Assembly (NCBI GenBank): GCA_049790315.1 | Contig: JBAQYV010000070.1 | Span: forward strand, 1 to 34,292 | Reading direction: 5' to 3' | DNA: 34,292 nucleotides | Source of the DNA: DASPOJ01 sp049790315 | GTDB taxonomy: Bacteria; Acidobacteriota; Terriglobia; Acidiferrales; UBA7541 | Shown here: positions 24,873 through 32,116 of the stretch, piece by piece | Position numbering within the stretch: the first letter of the stretch is position 1 | How the letters are laid out: each line of letters opens with the position of its first letter | Position numbers and translations under genes: made by a program | Notes under the pieces: model-generated | Told to the model about the DNA's origin: nothing | Database searches by the model: none | Seen by the model: the letters and a program-made list of their open reading frames with translations, nothing else

Positions 24873-26372
24873 TCAATCGCCCGCCCGCGGCGGCATGGGA
24901 GTCGATGGCATGGGCGCCGGGGCCGTGAGGTAGCGGCTGGCGAAGGTTATGAACGTCGGCCAGTTCGGAACGGGAGTGTGGCCGCCGCCGTGCTGGCGAA
25001 AGGCGATGTCACCATCGATTAGCGGAGTTAGCACCGGCGGAAACGTCGCGGTGCCGAGATCTTTTTTGCCGAGGAGCACGTAGACGGGACCCGCGGCGAC
25101 GGCGGCCATGAACATTCCCTGGGCATCGACCCATCCATCGCCCGCTCCCGCGGAGCCGCCGCTGATGAAGACGGGACGCGGGGCGCAGAGCGCGATGAGT
25201 TCGTGGGCGTCGACGGGCAAATCATTGGGAGTGAGAGGACCGGCATACTTCAAGAAGTTGCCGGCCATCCAGTGAAACTCGTTGGCGCCGGCGACGTTTT
25301 CCAATTGCTCGCCGAAATTGCGGCGCAAAATCTTGGCGCCGCCCGCACCGGAGGAACTGACGTAAGCAATCGCAAGGCGCGGTTCGTAGGCCATGGCCAC
25401 GAGAGTCGCTTTGCCGTAGCGCGAATGTCCTTCGAGTCCGATTTGTTTGGCGTCGACGGATTTATCGGTTTCAAAATAATCGATCGCGCGACTGGCTCCC
25501 CAAGCCCAGGCACGCAAGGCACCCCAATCGTCGAGCTTGCGCGGCTGGCCGTGGTTGCACAGACCGATGATTCCGGAAGTGAGACCTTCGCCGTTGTCAG
25601 GCTGGACGCTGGTGGGAATGAGGCTCGCGTAGCCCCAGCCTTTCGCGAGGACTTGTTGCTGCCAACTGGGACCTGCGTTGGCAGGAGGCGCGGGCATAGG
25701 CGTGCCGGCGGCCTGAGCGCGCTTGATCATCGCCGCCAAAAATTCAGGGCTAAGGCCGAATTCCATCATCACCGGTACTGGGCCAGTGGCATTGGCTGGA
25801 GTGGAGAGGGTGAGCTGAATATCGACGGTGATGAGCGGGTAGGCAGAATTGTCAACGTGGCCAACAAGTTTTTTGGTGATGACCGGCACATCGCCATTCA
25901 TTTCTTTTGCGGTGCTGACCACTTCCCAATTTACTTTCGGCGTGTTCGCGGGCACGCGTCCGTAAATTTCGCGGTCAAACATTTCCACAATTTCGGGACG
26001 CCGCTTGGACCACCACGCTTTGGCGGTCTTGACTTTTTTACCGTTATTTAGAATCAGAGGGTTCGGCAGGTTCGGGTACGGATTTGCTTTGGATTCGTCA
26101 TAGTTGGCGGGATGCGCGCCGGTCGCGCTGCCGTCAACGCCGCGGCGGAGCGAAGTGATATGCAGAAGATCCATCTCCCGCTGATGTTCCTGCTCGGACG
26201 TCAAATGCACCGGGGGAGGCAGGGCGCTCGCGGGCTGCGATTGTGCACTGGGTTGCGGCTGTGAGGCAGGCTGTTGCGGCGCACTGGATTGGGCGGCCAT
26301 CGCAAGCGCGACCGCGGACAGCACGAACAACCCCGAGCCAAATGCCAAACGAATCGGTCGCGTGGTGAGCAA
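24873..26372 (-). CDS. Secreted CE15-type glucuronoyl methylesterase
   Basis: Alpha/beta hydrolase predicted to cleave esters of 4-O-methylglucuronic acid, the bonds that link glucuronoxylan to lignin. The signal peptide is about residues 1-27 (LFVLSAVALAMAA), followed by a Pro/Gln/Ser-rich linker (29-54). The CE15 nucleophile motif GHSRYGK places Ser317 at its centre, preceded by DDWGALRAWAWGASRAIDYF. The catalytic His is likely His465 in HGGGHTPVPNWPTF. I cannot assign the acid residue with certainty. Many bacterial homologues are labelled acetylxylan esterase. It is separated from GH67 and GH3 by 13 kb, yet acts on the same polymer; a degenerate copy of their operator lies upstream (26552-26563). 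Confidence 0.88.
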   Translation of the reverse strand: MLTTRPIRLAFGSGLFVLSAVALAMAAQSSAPQQPASQPQPSAQSQPASALPPPVHLTSEQEHQREMDLLHITSLRRGVDGSATGAHPANYDESKANPYPNLPNPLILNNGKKVKTAKAWWSKRRPEIVEMFDREIYGRVPANTPKVNWEVVSTAKEMNGDVPVITKKLVGHVDNSAYPLITVDIQLTLSTPANATGPVPVMMEFGLSPEFLAAMIKRAQAAGTPMPAPPANAGPSWQQQVLAKGWGYASLIPTSVQPDNGEGLTSGIIGLCNHGQPRKLDDWGALRAWAWGASRAIDYFETDKSVDAKQIGLEGHSRYGKATLVAMAYEPRLAIAYVSSSGAGGAKILRRNFGEQLENVAGANEFHWMAGNFLKYAGPLTPNDLPVDAHELIALCAPRPVFISGGSAGAGDGWVDAQGMFMAAVAAGPVYVLLGKKDLGTATFPPVLTPLIDGDIAFRQHGGGHTPVPNWPTFITFASRYLTAPAPMPSTPMPPRAGD

Positions 26373-26492
26373 AGCGTCCTCCTGAGTACCGGCGATTGCG
26401 CGGATTGCCGATGATTGCGGCGAAACGGAACGGAGCCTACCTTAGTGCGTTCCAGCGATTCAAGCGGAATCTACTAAGGGCTTGAAGATGTG

Positions 26493-26520
26493 AGACTTCC
26501 GGGAGTTTTCGCGGAAGTCT
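26493..26520. repeat. Perfect 9-bp inverted repeat
   Basis: AGACTTCCG (26493-26501) is the exact reverse complement of CGGAAGTCT (26512-26520), separated by 10 nt. No T-tract follows on either strand, so an intrinsic terminator is unlikely. It lies about 120-150 bp upstream of the CE15 start, in its likely leader or promoter. A protein-binding site or leader hairpin is possible. Confidence 0.55.
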
Positions 26521-26551
26521 ACGATGGTGCTTCAAATTTGACTTCAGCACG

Positions 26552-26583
26552 GGGTACGTACACCCCCCCCACCATTTTGTCAA
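26552..26583 (-). promoter_or_regulatory. Possible promoter with G-run spacer and degenerate operator upstream of CE15
   Basis: On the minus strand a perfect TTGACA (26583-26578) is followed by a 17-nt spacer that includes eight consecutive G residues (26570-26563), then TACGTA, a poor -10. GTGTACGTACCC (26563-26552) overlaps the end and matches the 12-bp operator core GTGTACGTGCAC at 10 of 12 positions. The same score occurs inside the receptor gene (about 3433-3444), so chance is not excluded. The weak -10 lowers confidence. Confidence 0.3.
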
Positions 26584-26997
26584 AGTATTAAAAACAAAGG
26601 ACGTGCGGCAAAAGAGTGCGTACGGATATGAAAACACAGGGACTTGAAACTGCTTATTTTTAACAACATGCGCACTCTTTGGGTATATTTCTGATACAAA
26701 ACGAGTTAGAGGGACACTTTTGCTGTGCACAATGTGGATGTCGGGAAGGCGGCGTTTCGTCTGCGCCGACACGGCCCCGGCCGGGTGAGCCGCGGCGAAC
26801 TCTGGGAGATGGGGCGGGAAAATAGCGAGCGGGCGAGTGAGTGGGATGGGGCCGGATGCCCGGGAATTCCGCGGCGAGAACACGATCTCGTGAGGCACCC
26901 CGTGACAATAGCACAGAATAGTGCAGTGGTCAATGTTATAGATATAGTATTCGAATAGAGAGGCTGAGGAAATCCATTCGAACTGTGGAACGCGGCT

Positions 26998-28041
26998 TTA
27001 TTTTGCCGGCACCGCGGGCACGGGCGGCGGGATACGTTCCGTGAATTGGCGCTGATGCCAGTACGGATATGCGGGCGCGACTTCGCTGGCAGCGTCGAGT
27101 TTCGCGATTTGCTGGGGCGTCAGCTTCCAAGCCTCGCTGGCGAGGTTTTGGCGCAACTGCTCTTCATTGCGCGCGCCAAGAATCACGCTAGAAACCGTGG
27201 GTCGCCGCAGGAGCCAGTTAATGGCTATTTGCGGCACACTTTTCCCGGTCTCCCTGGCGACTTCATCGATGGCGTCCACGACTTTGTATACGTGGTCGTC
27301 CGGAACTGGCGGGCCGGTCTCAGCGGTTTTGTGCAGACGGCTGCCGGCGGGCAACGGTTGGCCTCTGCGGATTTTCCCGGTCAGGCGGCCCCAGCCGAGC
27401 GGGCTCCAGACCAGCGCGCCGACTTTTTGATCGATGCCGAGCGGCATGAGCTCCCATTCGTAGTCGCGGCCAATCAGCGAATAATAAACCTGGTGCGCCG
27501 CATACTTCGCCCAGCCATATTTTTGCGAGGTCGAAATGGACTTCATCAGATGCCAGCCGGAAAAATTGGAGCACGCGATATAGCGAACCTTTCCGGAACG
27601 CACGAGGGTATCGAGTGTTTCGAGCGTCTCGTCAATCGCGGTGAGTTCATCGGCGCCATGCATGTGGTAGATGTCAATGTAGTCGGTGCCAAGACGCCGC
27701 AGGCTGGCTTCGCAAGCCCGCAGAATGTGGTGGCGCGATGAACCAGCGTCATTCGGACCGTCTCCGAAGCGGAACGTCGTTTTGGTGGAAATCAGGAGAT
27801 TGTCGCGTTTTCCGTGAACGGCTTTGCCCAGAATCTCTTCGGAGAGACCGTAGGAATAAATATCGGCGGTGTCGAACAGATTGATTCCCGCTTCCACGCA
27901 GATGTCGATGAGGCGCTTCGCTTCGTCGACATTCGTTTGACCCCACGCGCGGAAGAATTCATTGCCGCCGCCGAAAGTGCCAGTGCCCAAGCTGAGCGCG
28001 GAGACTTTGAGTCCGGAATTTCCAAGCTGTCGATATTCCAT
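26998..28041 (-). CDS. Aldo/keto reductase
   Basis: NADPH-dependent oxidoreductase with a TIM-barrel fold, 347 residues. The catalytic tetrad is complete: Asp57 and Tyr62 (FDTADIYSYG), Lys87 (ISTKTTF) and His128 (YHMHGAD). The cofactor-binding end has SSVILGARNEEQLRQNL. The N-terminus MEYRQLGNSGLKVSALSLGT is typical of the AKR families that include YghZ/YdhF-like enzymes and the sugar-aldehyde reductases. No signal peptide is present. The true substrate cannot be inferred. It stands alone between two gaps, so it is probably monocistronic. The C-terminal PPPVPAVPAK tail is slightly unusual. Confidence 0.93.
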   Translation of the reverse strand: MEYRQLGNSGLKVSALSLGTGTFGGGNEFFRAWGQTNVDEAKRLIDICVEAGINLFDTADIYSYGLSEEILGKAVHGKRDNLLISTKTTFRFGDGPNDAGSSRHHILRACEASLRRLGTDYIDIYHMHGADELTAIDETLETLDTLVRSGKVRYIACSNFSGWHLMKSISTSQKYGWAKYAAHQVYYSLIGRDYEWELMPLGIDQKVGALVWSPLGWGRLTGKIRRGQPLPAGSRLHKTAETGPPVPDDHVYKVVDAIDEVARETGKSVPQIAINWLLRRPTVSSVILGARNEEQLRQNLASEAWKLTPQQIAKLDAASEVAPAYPYWHQRQFTERIPPPVPAVPAK

Positions 28042-28136
28042 GGGCGTTTGGCGCTCCTTTTTTGTTCAACTCCGACAATTATGGAGGCGTGGCCGGTTTG
28101 AGTCGATCATTATGATGCGATCGGCCGAGGCGGATT

Positions 28137-28538
28137 TTATTCCTGGAGCGGAGGGCGATAGCAGAAGACGGCCAGGAGGCACCCGAGGGCCAGCGCGATC
28201 AACAGGAAGAAGATGATCGCGAGCGAAATTCCTACCGGCGTGCCGGCGATCCGGCGTGCGCCGGATAAGCGGCCCAACAGCAGCGCGCAGGCGAACGCGA
28301 GAATGGTGGCGCCGCCGTAACCGGGAATGTGGAATTTACCGCGCGAAGCTGCTCGAGGGATGAGGGCGGCGAGAAGCAGGCAGACGGCGATCAGGGGAAG
28401 GACGAGTGGGAGCCTTGCTCCGTGGATGACGAGGCCCGCGAGCGCGGGCGGGTGTGGTACGTGGGTCTGGAAGGGCATGTGGATTGCAAATAGGCATGTC
28501 GGGTTCCCAATCGCAAGATGAGTTCGACGGCGCGACAT
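28137..28538 (-). CDS. Small hydrophobic membrane protein, function unknown
   Basis: I do not recognise this 133-residue protein. It has three hydrophobic stretches that fit membrane helices: LVLPLIAVCLLLAALI (about 44-59), GGATILAFACALLLG (about 74-88), and GISLAIIFFLLIALALGCLLAVFC (about 103-126). The ATG at 28538 has GGAG at 9-nt spacing. An internal ATG at 28478 would remove a polar leader and may be the true start. It is divergent from the TadG-like gene and ends 95 bp from the aldo/keto reductase start. Nothing in the sequence ties it to either neighbour. Confidence 0.6.
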   Translation of the reverse strand: MSRRRTHLAIGNPTCLFAIHMPFQTHVPHPPALAGLVIHGARLPLVLPLIAVCLLLAALIPRAASRGKFHIPGYGGATILAFACALLLGRLSGARRIAGTPVGISLAIIFFLLIALALGCLLAVFCYRPPLQE

Positions 28539-28769
28539 TCGGTGGCGCTCCGGGCGGTGCGTCTTGTACGCGCATAAGTGGCGCTGCCGGAGTGACTTGA
28601 GGAAGCCGGCGGAATATGTCAGGACGCAAGGTGCGCGAAGAGGTTAGGGGTGTGCGCACGAGAGTGCACATGAGACGGGCCTGAGTGTCACCAATTGCGA
28701 ACAATCTCTGGAAGCATGCGATTGGGGCACGCGCGGATTCGAGACATTTGGAGGACTACGAGAACGGCG

Positions 28770-29225
28770 ATGATTCGCAAAACAGAGGCGGGACAAGCGT
28801 TGGTGCTGGTTGCGGTAGCGCTGCTGCTGGTGGTGCTGCCGATCATGGGACTGGGGATCGACTTCGGATATTTCCGTTCTCAGCAAGTGCAATTACAGAC
28901 GGCGGCGGACGCGGCGGCCATCGCGGCCGCCGGCGAGCTTTCTTATTCCATTTCATGCTCATGCAACGCGGTGCAAGCGGCCGGGCAAAATGCGTCGGCG
29001 GCGAACGGCTTTGCGAACGATACGAACGGCACGACGGTAGCGGTGAACAATCCGCCGCAGTCTTCAGAGGACCCGAACAATGGGAACGCCAATTTCGTGG
29101 AGGTGGTGGTAACGCAGAATGAGCCGACTTTTTTCGCGAAGGTGCTGGGCATAAACGCCGTGACAGTGGCGGCGCGCGCGGAAGCGATGCAATCGAGCAA
29201 AGGCGGCGGCGTGCTGGTGGAGTGA
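28770..29225 (+). CDS. TadG-like pilus assembly protein
   Basis: Small protein of the Flp/Tad pilus system, about 151 residues. The N-terminus MIRKTEAGQALVLVAVALLLVVLPIMGLGIDFGY is the TadE/TadG-type lead-in: a short charged leader, then a hydrophobic helix. The following heptad-like LQTAADAAAIAAAGEL is characteristic of TadG-like (pilus-assembly TadE/G-like) proteins. The usual long VWA domain of full TadG is absent, so this is a short form. An upstream extension to 28695 is less likely because the leader should be short. A GGAGG (28750-28754) lies 15 nt before the ATG, farther than ideal. The stop overlaps a GTG of the next gene, which suggests one operon. Confidence 0.85.
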   Translation: MIRKTEAGQALVLVAVALLLVVLPIMGLGIDFGYFRSQQVQLQTAADAAAIAAAGELSYSISCSCNAVQAAGQNASAANGFANDTNGTTVAVNNPPQSSEDPNNGNANFVEVVVTQNEPTFFAKVLGINAVTVAARAEAMQSSKGGGVLVE

Positions 29226-29227
29226 TT

Positions 29228-29791
29228 ATGAAAACAAGAGCGAAGCGCCGACAGAAACGATTGCTCATATGGAAGCGGCGCGCGGGCGCAGGCGCAGACA
29301 CGGCGATGCGCGGCGAATTCGAGCGCGGAGTCAGCACGATTGAAGTGGCGTTGATGCTGCCATTCTTGCTGCTGCTTGTGATGGGGGTGGTGGACTTCGG
29401 CCAGATGTTTCACCTGGCGATCGAAGTGTCGAGCGCCGCGCGCGCGGGCGCGCAATACGGTTACCAGAACTCCGCGACGCAGACGGACACGCCGGGGATG
29501 ATCGCCGCGGCTGAGGACGACGCGTCCGATGTGACGACATGGGGAGTGAATGCCGCTTCCTACGGATGCATGTGTTCGGATGGGACAGACCAGAGCCAGA
29601 TCGCATCGTCGACTTCGGGTTCGGCATCGTTGTGCACGACGCCGCAATCTTCCTGCACGTCAAAAGGAACGCAACTGGTGAATTATGTTCAGGTGCAGAC
29701 GCAGGCGACTTACACGCCGATGTTTCCCTGGCCGGGCGTGCCTTCATCGATCACGCTGAATGGAAAGGCGATGTATTGGGCGGGTCAATAG
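29228..29791 (+). CDS. TadE-like pseudopilin, first copy
   Basis: TadE-family minor pseudopilin of the Tad secretion system, about 187 residues. A basic cytoplasmic leader (MKTRAKRRQKRLLIWKRRAG) precedes GVSTIEVALMLPFLLLLVMGVVDFGQ. The Glu after the expected prepilin cleavage and the hydrophobic helix fit TadE. The C-terminal domain holds four cysteines (CMCSDG, LCTTP, SCTSK) that could form disulfides outside the membrane. GGAG is 5 nt before the ATG at 29228. A GTG at 29222 overlapping the preceding TGA is the alternative start. Confidence 0.88.
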   Translation: MKTRAKRRQKRLLIWKRRAGAGADTAMRGEFERGVSTIEVALMLPFLLLLVMGVVDFGQMFHLAIEVSSAARAGAQYGYQNSATQTDTPGMIAAAEDDASDVTTWGVNAASYGCMCSDGTDQSQIASSTSGSASLCTTPQSSCTSKGTQLVNYVQVQTQATYTPMFPWPGVPSSITLNGKAMYWAGQ

Positions 29792-29907
29792 AGGTTAAGG
29801 AAGAGGTCGCGGAAGACGCGGCGGCCGAAAATCGGGCGGAGGGAAGCTGCGCCGCTACAGGCGGCCTGACCATACGGCGCCGGACCGATAAGAGTTGCGG
29901 CGGGTTA

Positions 29908-30453
29908 TTGGCATCGAGTGACAACGCCATTTACGAGCCGCATCGTGATGGAAAGAAGTGTGAGCGCGGAAGTTCGCTTGTGGAATTCGCAATCGTCGCA
30001 GTGTTCATTTTGTTTCCGCTGATCTTCGGCATTTTCGATTTCGCGCGAGCGGCGTACGCCTACCACTACGTTTCTTTCGCGGCGCGCGAAGCCACACGAT
30101 GGGCCAGCGTGCGAGGGTCGCAATGCGCGAGCTCGATGCCAGCGCCGTGCGAGGCCACGTCCGGCGCGGGCGGCACGGTTGACACCTACGTGAGGGACGC
30201 CGCGCCGGCGGGACTCTATGTAGACAGCGATAATTGCGCGGGCACAGCCGGCTGCCTCCTGGTAACGACGAGTTGGCCGGGCGCGCCTTCGGGAAGCAAC
30301 GCGCCTTCGGCTTGCAGCGGCGGCGCCGGCGCGAATTCTCCGGGATGCGCGGTGAGTGTGGAAGTGCAGTACACGTTTGGATTCGACCTGCCGTTTCTGC
30401 CGCAGGCTGTGATCAATATGTCCAGCGCGTCACAGATGGTGATTTCGCAGTAA
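29908..30453 (+). CDS. TadE-like pseudopilin, second copy (start uncertain)
   Basis: Second TadE-family protein. After the leader it has ERGSSLVEFAIVAVFILF, then GIFDFARAAYAYHYVSFAAREATRW, and a secreted domain with paired cysteines (SQCASS, APCEA, NCAGTAGC, SACSGG, PGCAV). No ATG precedes the hydrophobic helix in frame after the previous gene's stop. A TTG at 29908 gives a plausible 24-residue leader and is my choice. The nearest ATG in frame lies at 29539, deep inside the first tadE, which is unlikely. An ATG at 29948 is in the wrong frame, so a small frameshift or sequencing error is another possibility. Confidence 0.72.
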   Translation: MASSDNAIYEPHRDGKKCERGSSLVEFAIVAVFILFPLIFGIFDFARAAYAYHYVSFAAREATRWASVRGSQCASSMPAPCEATSGAGGTVDTYVRDAAPAGLYVDSDNCAGTAGCLLVTTSWPGAPSGSNAPSACSGGAGANSPGCAVSVEVQYTFGFDLPFLPQAVINMSSASQMVISQ

Positions 30454-30465
30454 GGCGCTCGGCGA

Positions 30466-30493
30466 CGTCACGGCAATTCGTCGAAGCGTGACG
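30466..30493. repeat. 7-bp inverted repeat between convergent genes
   Basis: CGTCACG (30466-30472) and CGTGACG (30487-30493) are exact reverse complements with a 14-nt loop. They lie in the 60-bp gap between the converging second tadE and the DUF192 gene. No T-tract is present, so this is only a possible bidirectional stop or mRNA-end hairpin. Confidence 0.35.
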
Positions 30494-30513
30494 CTGCGAA
30501 CGGGCGATGGAGT

Positions 30514-30909
30514 TTAGCGACGCAGCGCGGCTATCTCGAGACGATCTCCCACCTGAGTGCCCGTGCGATAAAGAGTGTGCGGGGGCAGTTCAAGCACGCT
30601 GGACGCTTTGAAGGAAACTTTGGAAATGCGGAAGGGCCGCAGGTGTTCCTCAATCCCTACGACCTCATTCTGTTTGCCGAGAAAAATTAGATCGATGGGG
30701 AAAAGCATGCCGATGGTGTGCACGCCGCGGGACGGCTTGATCCACAAGCCGGCCCCGAGGCGCGCCCAACTGCGGGTCTTTCCCAGCAAACCTATAAGGC
30801 GACGCAGATAGCTGTCAGCGAGCGTAGCGTCGGTGGCGACGAACGTCTCCCGCGTGTTGTTGTACACGTAGAGAGCGTCCTTGCGAGGAACGACTTGTGA
30901 GACTGTCAT
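30514..30909 (-). CDS. DUF192 family protein
   Basis: Small protein of 131 residues with the DUF192 fold. The signatures are RRLIGLLGKT, GLWIKPSRGVHTIGMLFPIDLIFL and a C-terminal VLELPPHTLYRTGTQVGDRLEI. The function of the family is unknown. Members usually carry a signal peptide, while this one has no obvious hydrophobic leader, so it may be cytoplasmic. It is the last gene of the minus-strand Tad run, 52 bp after the microprotein gene. DUF192 genes are found near Tad genes in several genomes (recalled), but a role in pilus formation is not shown. Confidence 0.9.
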   Translation of the reverse strand: MTVSQVVPRKDALYVYNNTRETFVATDATLADSYLRRLIGLLGKTRSWARLGAGLWIKPSRGVHTIGMLFPIDLIFLGKQNEVVGIEEHLRPFRISKVSFKASSVLELPPHTLYRTGTQVGDRLEIAALRR

Positions 30910-30961
30910 GTGATTTCCGGGAAGCTGTGTTGTCGCATTCGAGTGCTGGTTGTCGTTAATT

Positions 30962-31063
30962 TCAGTCCGCGGTTTTCTTATTGCCGCGGCGGTAGATAAT
31001 TATTCCCAATACGACGAGAGCTAGTGCGCCTGCGACGATCCGGATCAGCAATACCGTGTCCAT
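30962..31063 (-). CDS. 33-residue single-span membrane microprotein
   Basis: A small gene of 33 codons between tadC and DUF192 on the minus strand. The ATG (31063) has a strong AGGAG (31075-31071) at 7-nt spacing. The protein starts MDTVLLIRIVAGALALVVLG and ends IIIYRRGNKKTAD. That is one hydrophobic helix (about 4-23) followed by a basic tail, predicted to lie in the membrane with the tail inside. I do not recognise a family. The ribosome site, the clean membrane topology and the position inside a pilus operon argue that it is real. It lacks the GF/E prepilin signature, so it is not a Flp pilin. Confidence 0.65.
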   Translation of the reverse strand: MDTVLLIRIVAGALALVVLGIIIYRRGNKKTAD

Positions 31064-31133
31064 GTTGTTTCTCCTTTGCGTTTAGGCTGAGCCCCCTCGA
31101 GCGAAATTAACGCGCGAGGCATTTCGTGGTGCC

Positions 31134-32051
31134 TTACCTCAATGCCGGTGTTAACTGCCGGACGAGCGAGATGATCGCGGGACCTAGAACCACGACCATC
31201 AGCGCGGGAAAAATGAAAAGGACGAGTGGGACGACCATTTTGACGCTGGTCTTGGCGCTTCGCTCCTCCGCGCGTTGGCGCCGCTTGGTCCGCAACTCGT
31301 CGGAGTGCACGCGCAGAGATTGGGCGATGCTGGTGCCGAAGCGCTCGGTCTGAATGAGCATCGCGACCAAGGTGCGAATGTCGTCAAGATTCGTGCGGCG
31401 AGCGAGTTCTCGCAGCGCGTCGATACGCGTTTTGCCCACGCGCATTTCGAGGTTCACGATCTGTAATTCCTCGCTCAAATCCGGATGAACCACGCGCAAT
31501 TCCTGCGCCACGCGCAAGAGCGATTGATCCAGGCCGAGTCCAACTTCCACGCAAATGACCAGCAAATCCAGGCCGTCCGGGAGCGCGAGGCGAAGACGCC
31601 GCCGGCGAACCTTGGCGCGCCATTGAAGCCACATTTCGGGAAGCACCACGCCGGCACCAGCGGCGAGCAGCAGGATCGGAATCGGGCTGTACCGGTAGGC
31701 GCCGCTCAATAAGACGAGGGCGAGCAGTGCGACCGGCAGAACAACTTTGACGCCGCGCATCACCGATCGAGCATCGGCGCTGCGATACCCGGCGCGAATC
31801 ATCTTGAGTTGCGCGCGGGAAGCTCGCAGATCGGCGGCAGCCGGCAAGAGGTGACCAAGGGAGACTAAGGCGCCGCGGGCGCGCAACTTTTGTTTCTCGG
31901 CGAAGCCTTCCCGCTCGACGGGGGCCGGGGAATCACGCAGCCGCGCGAGGCGCACTGCAATCTCCGATTGTTCGGTGGTGAGAGCGTAGACCACCGCAGC
32001 AACGATCGTGAAGGTGACCATGAATGTCGCGCCACTAACTAGCCAAACCAT
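31134..32051 (-). CDS. tadC: TadC-like type II secretion F-family membrane protein
   Basis: Inner-membrane platform protein of the Tad pilus, 305 residues. It has the T2SSF domain (about 130-260) with LPDGLDLLVICVEVGLGLDQSL, REL-RT-LDDIRTLVAMLIQTERFGTSIAQSLRVHSDELRTKRRQRAEERS, a signature of this family. Hydrophobic helices lie at the N-terminus (ATFMVTFTIVAAVVYAL), centre (about 108-140) and C-terminus (about 268-295). It works with TadB and the TadA ATPase to build the pilus. It lies 65 bp downstream of tadB on the same strand. Assignment to TadC rather than TadB rests on gene order A-B-C. Confidence 0.92.
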   Translation of the reverse strand: MVWLVSGATFMVTFTIVAAVVYALTTEQSEIAVRLARLRDSPAPVEREGFAEKQKLRARGALVSLGHLLPAAADLRASRAQLKMIRAGYRSADARSVMRGVKVVLPVALLALVLLSGAYRYSPIPILLLAAGAGVVLPEMWLQWRAKVRRRRLRLALPDGLDLLVICVEVGLGLDQSLLRVAQELRVVHPDLSEELQIVNLEMRVGKTRIDALRELARRTNLDDIRTLVAMLIQTERFGTSIAQSLRVHSDELRTKRRQRAEERSAKTSVKMVVPLVLFIFPALMVVVLGPAIISLVRQLTPALR

Positions 32052-32116
32052 TTCCTTCGCTCCTTACGTGAAATTCCGGCTGTGCTAGACATCAACTGTG
32101 TTAGACATCGACGGAG

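Larger units (their letters stand above)
26373..26997. other. 625-bp intergenic region with regulatory-looking structure
   Basis: No convincing gene lies between the CE15 esterase start and the 3' end of the aldo/keto reductase. Short frames on both strands (77-153 codons) overlap each other, are Arg/Pro-rich, and show no domain. The stretch holds a 9-bp perfect inverted repeat (26493-26520), a run of eight C flanked by GGGGTACGTA (26551-26570), a TTGACA on the minus strand (26583-26578), and AT-rich segments near 26580-26700 and 26935-26960. These look like control elements for the esterase gene. Confidence 0.55.

Noticed and set aside
26437..26958. Short open frames in the gap between CE15 and the aldo/keto reductase
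   Set aside because: They overlap on both strands, are Arg/Pro-rich and have no ribosome site or recognisable fold.
30962..31063. Reading the 33-residue protein as the Flp pilin
   Set aside because: It lacks a prepilin cleavage site followed by the Glu-Tyr pilin signature and is too short.
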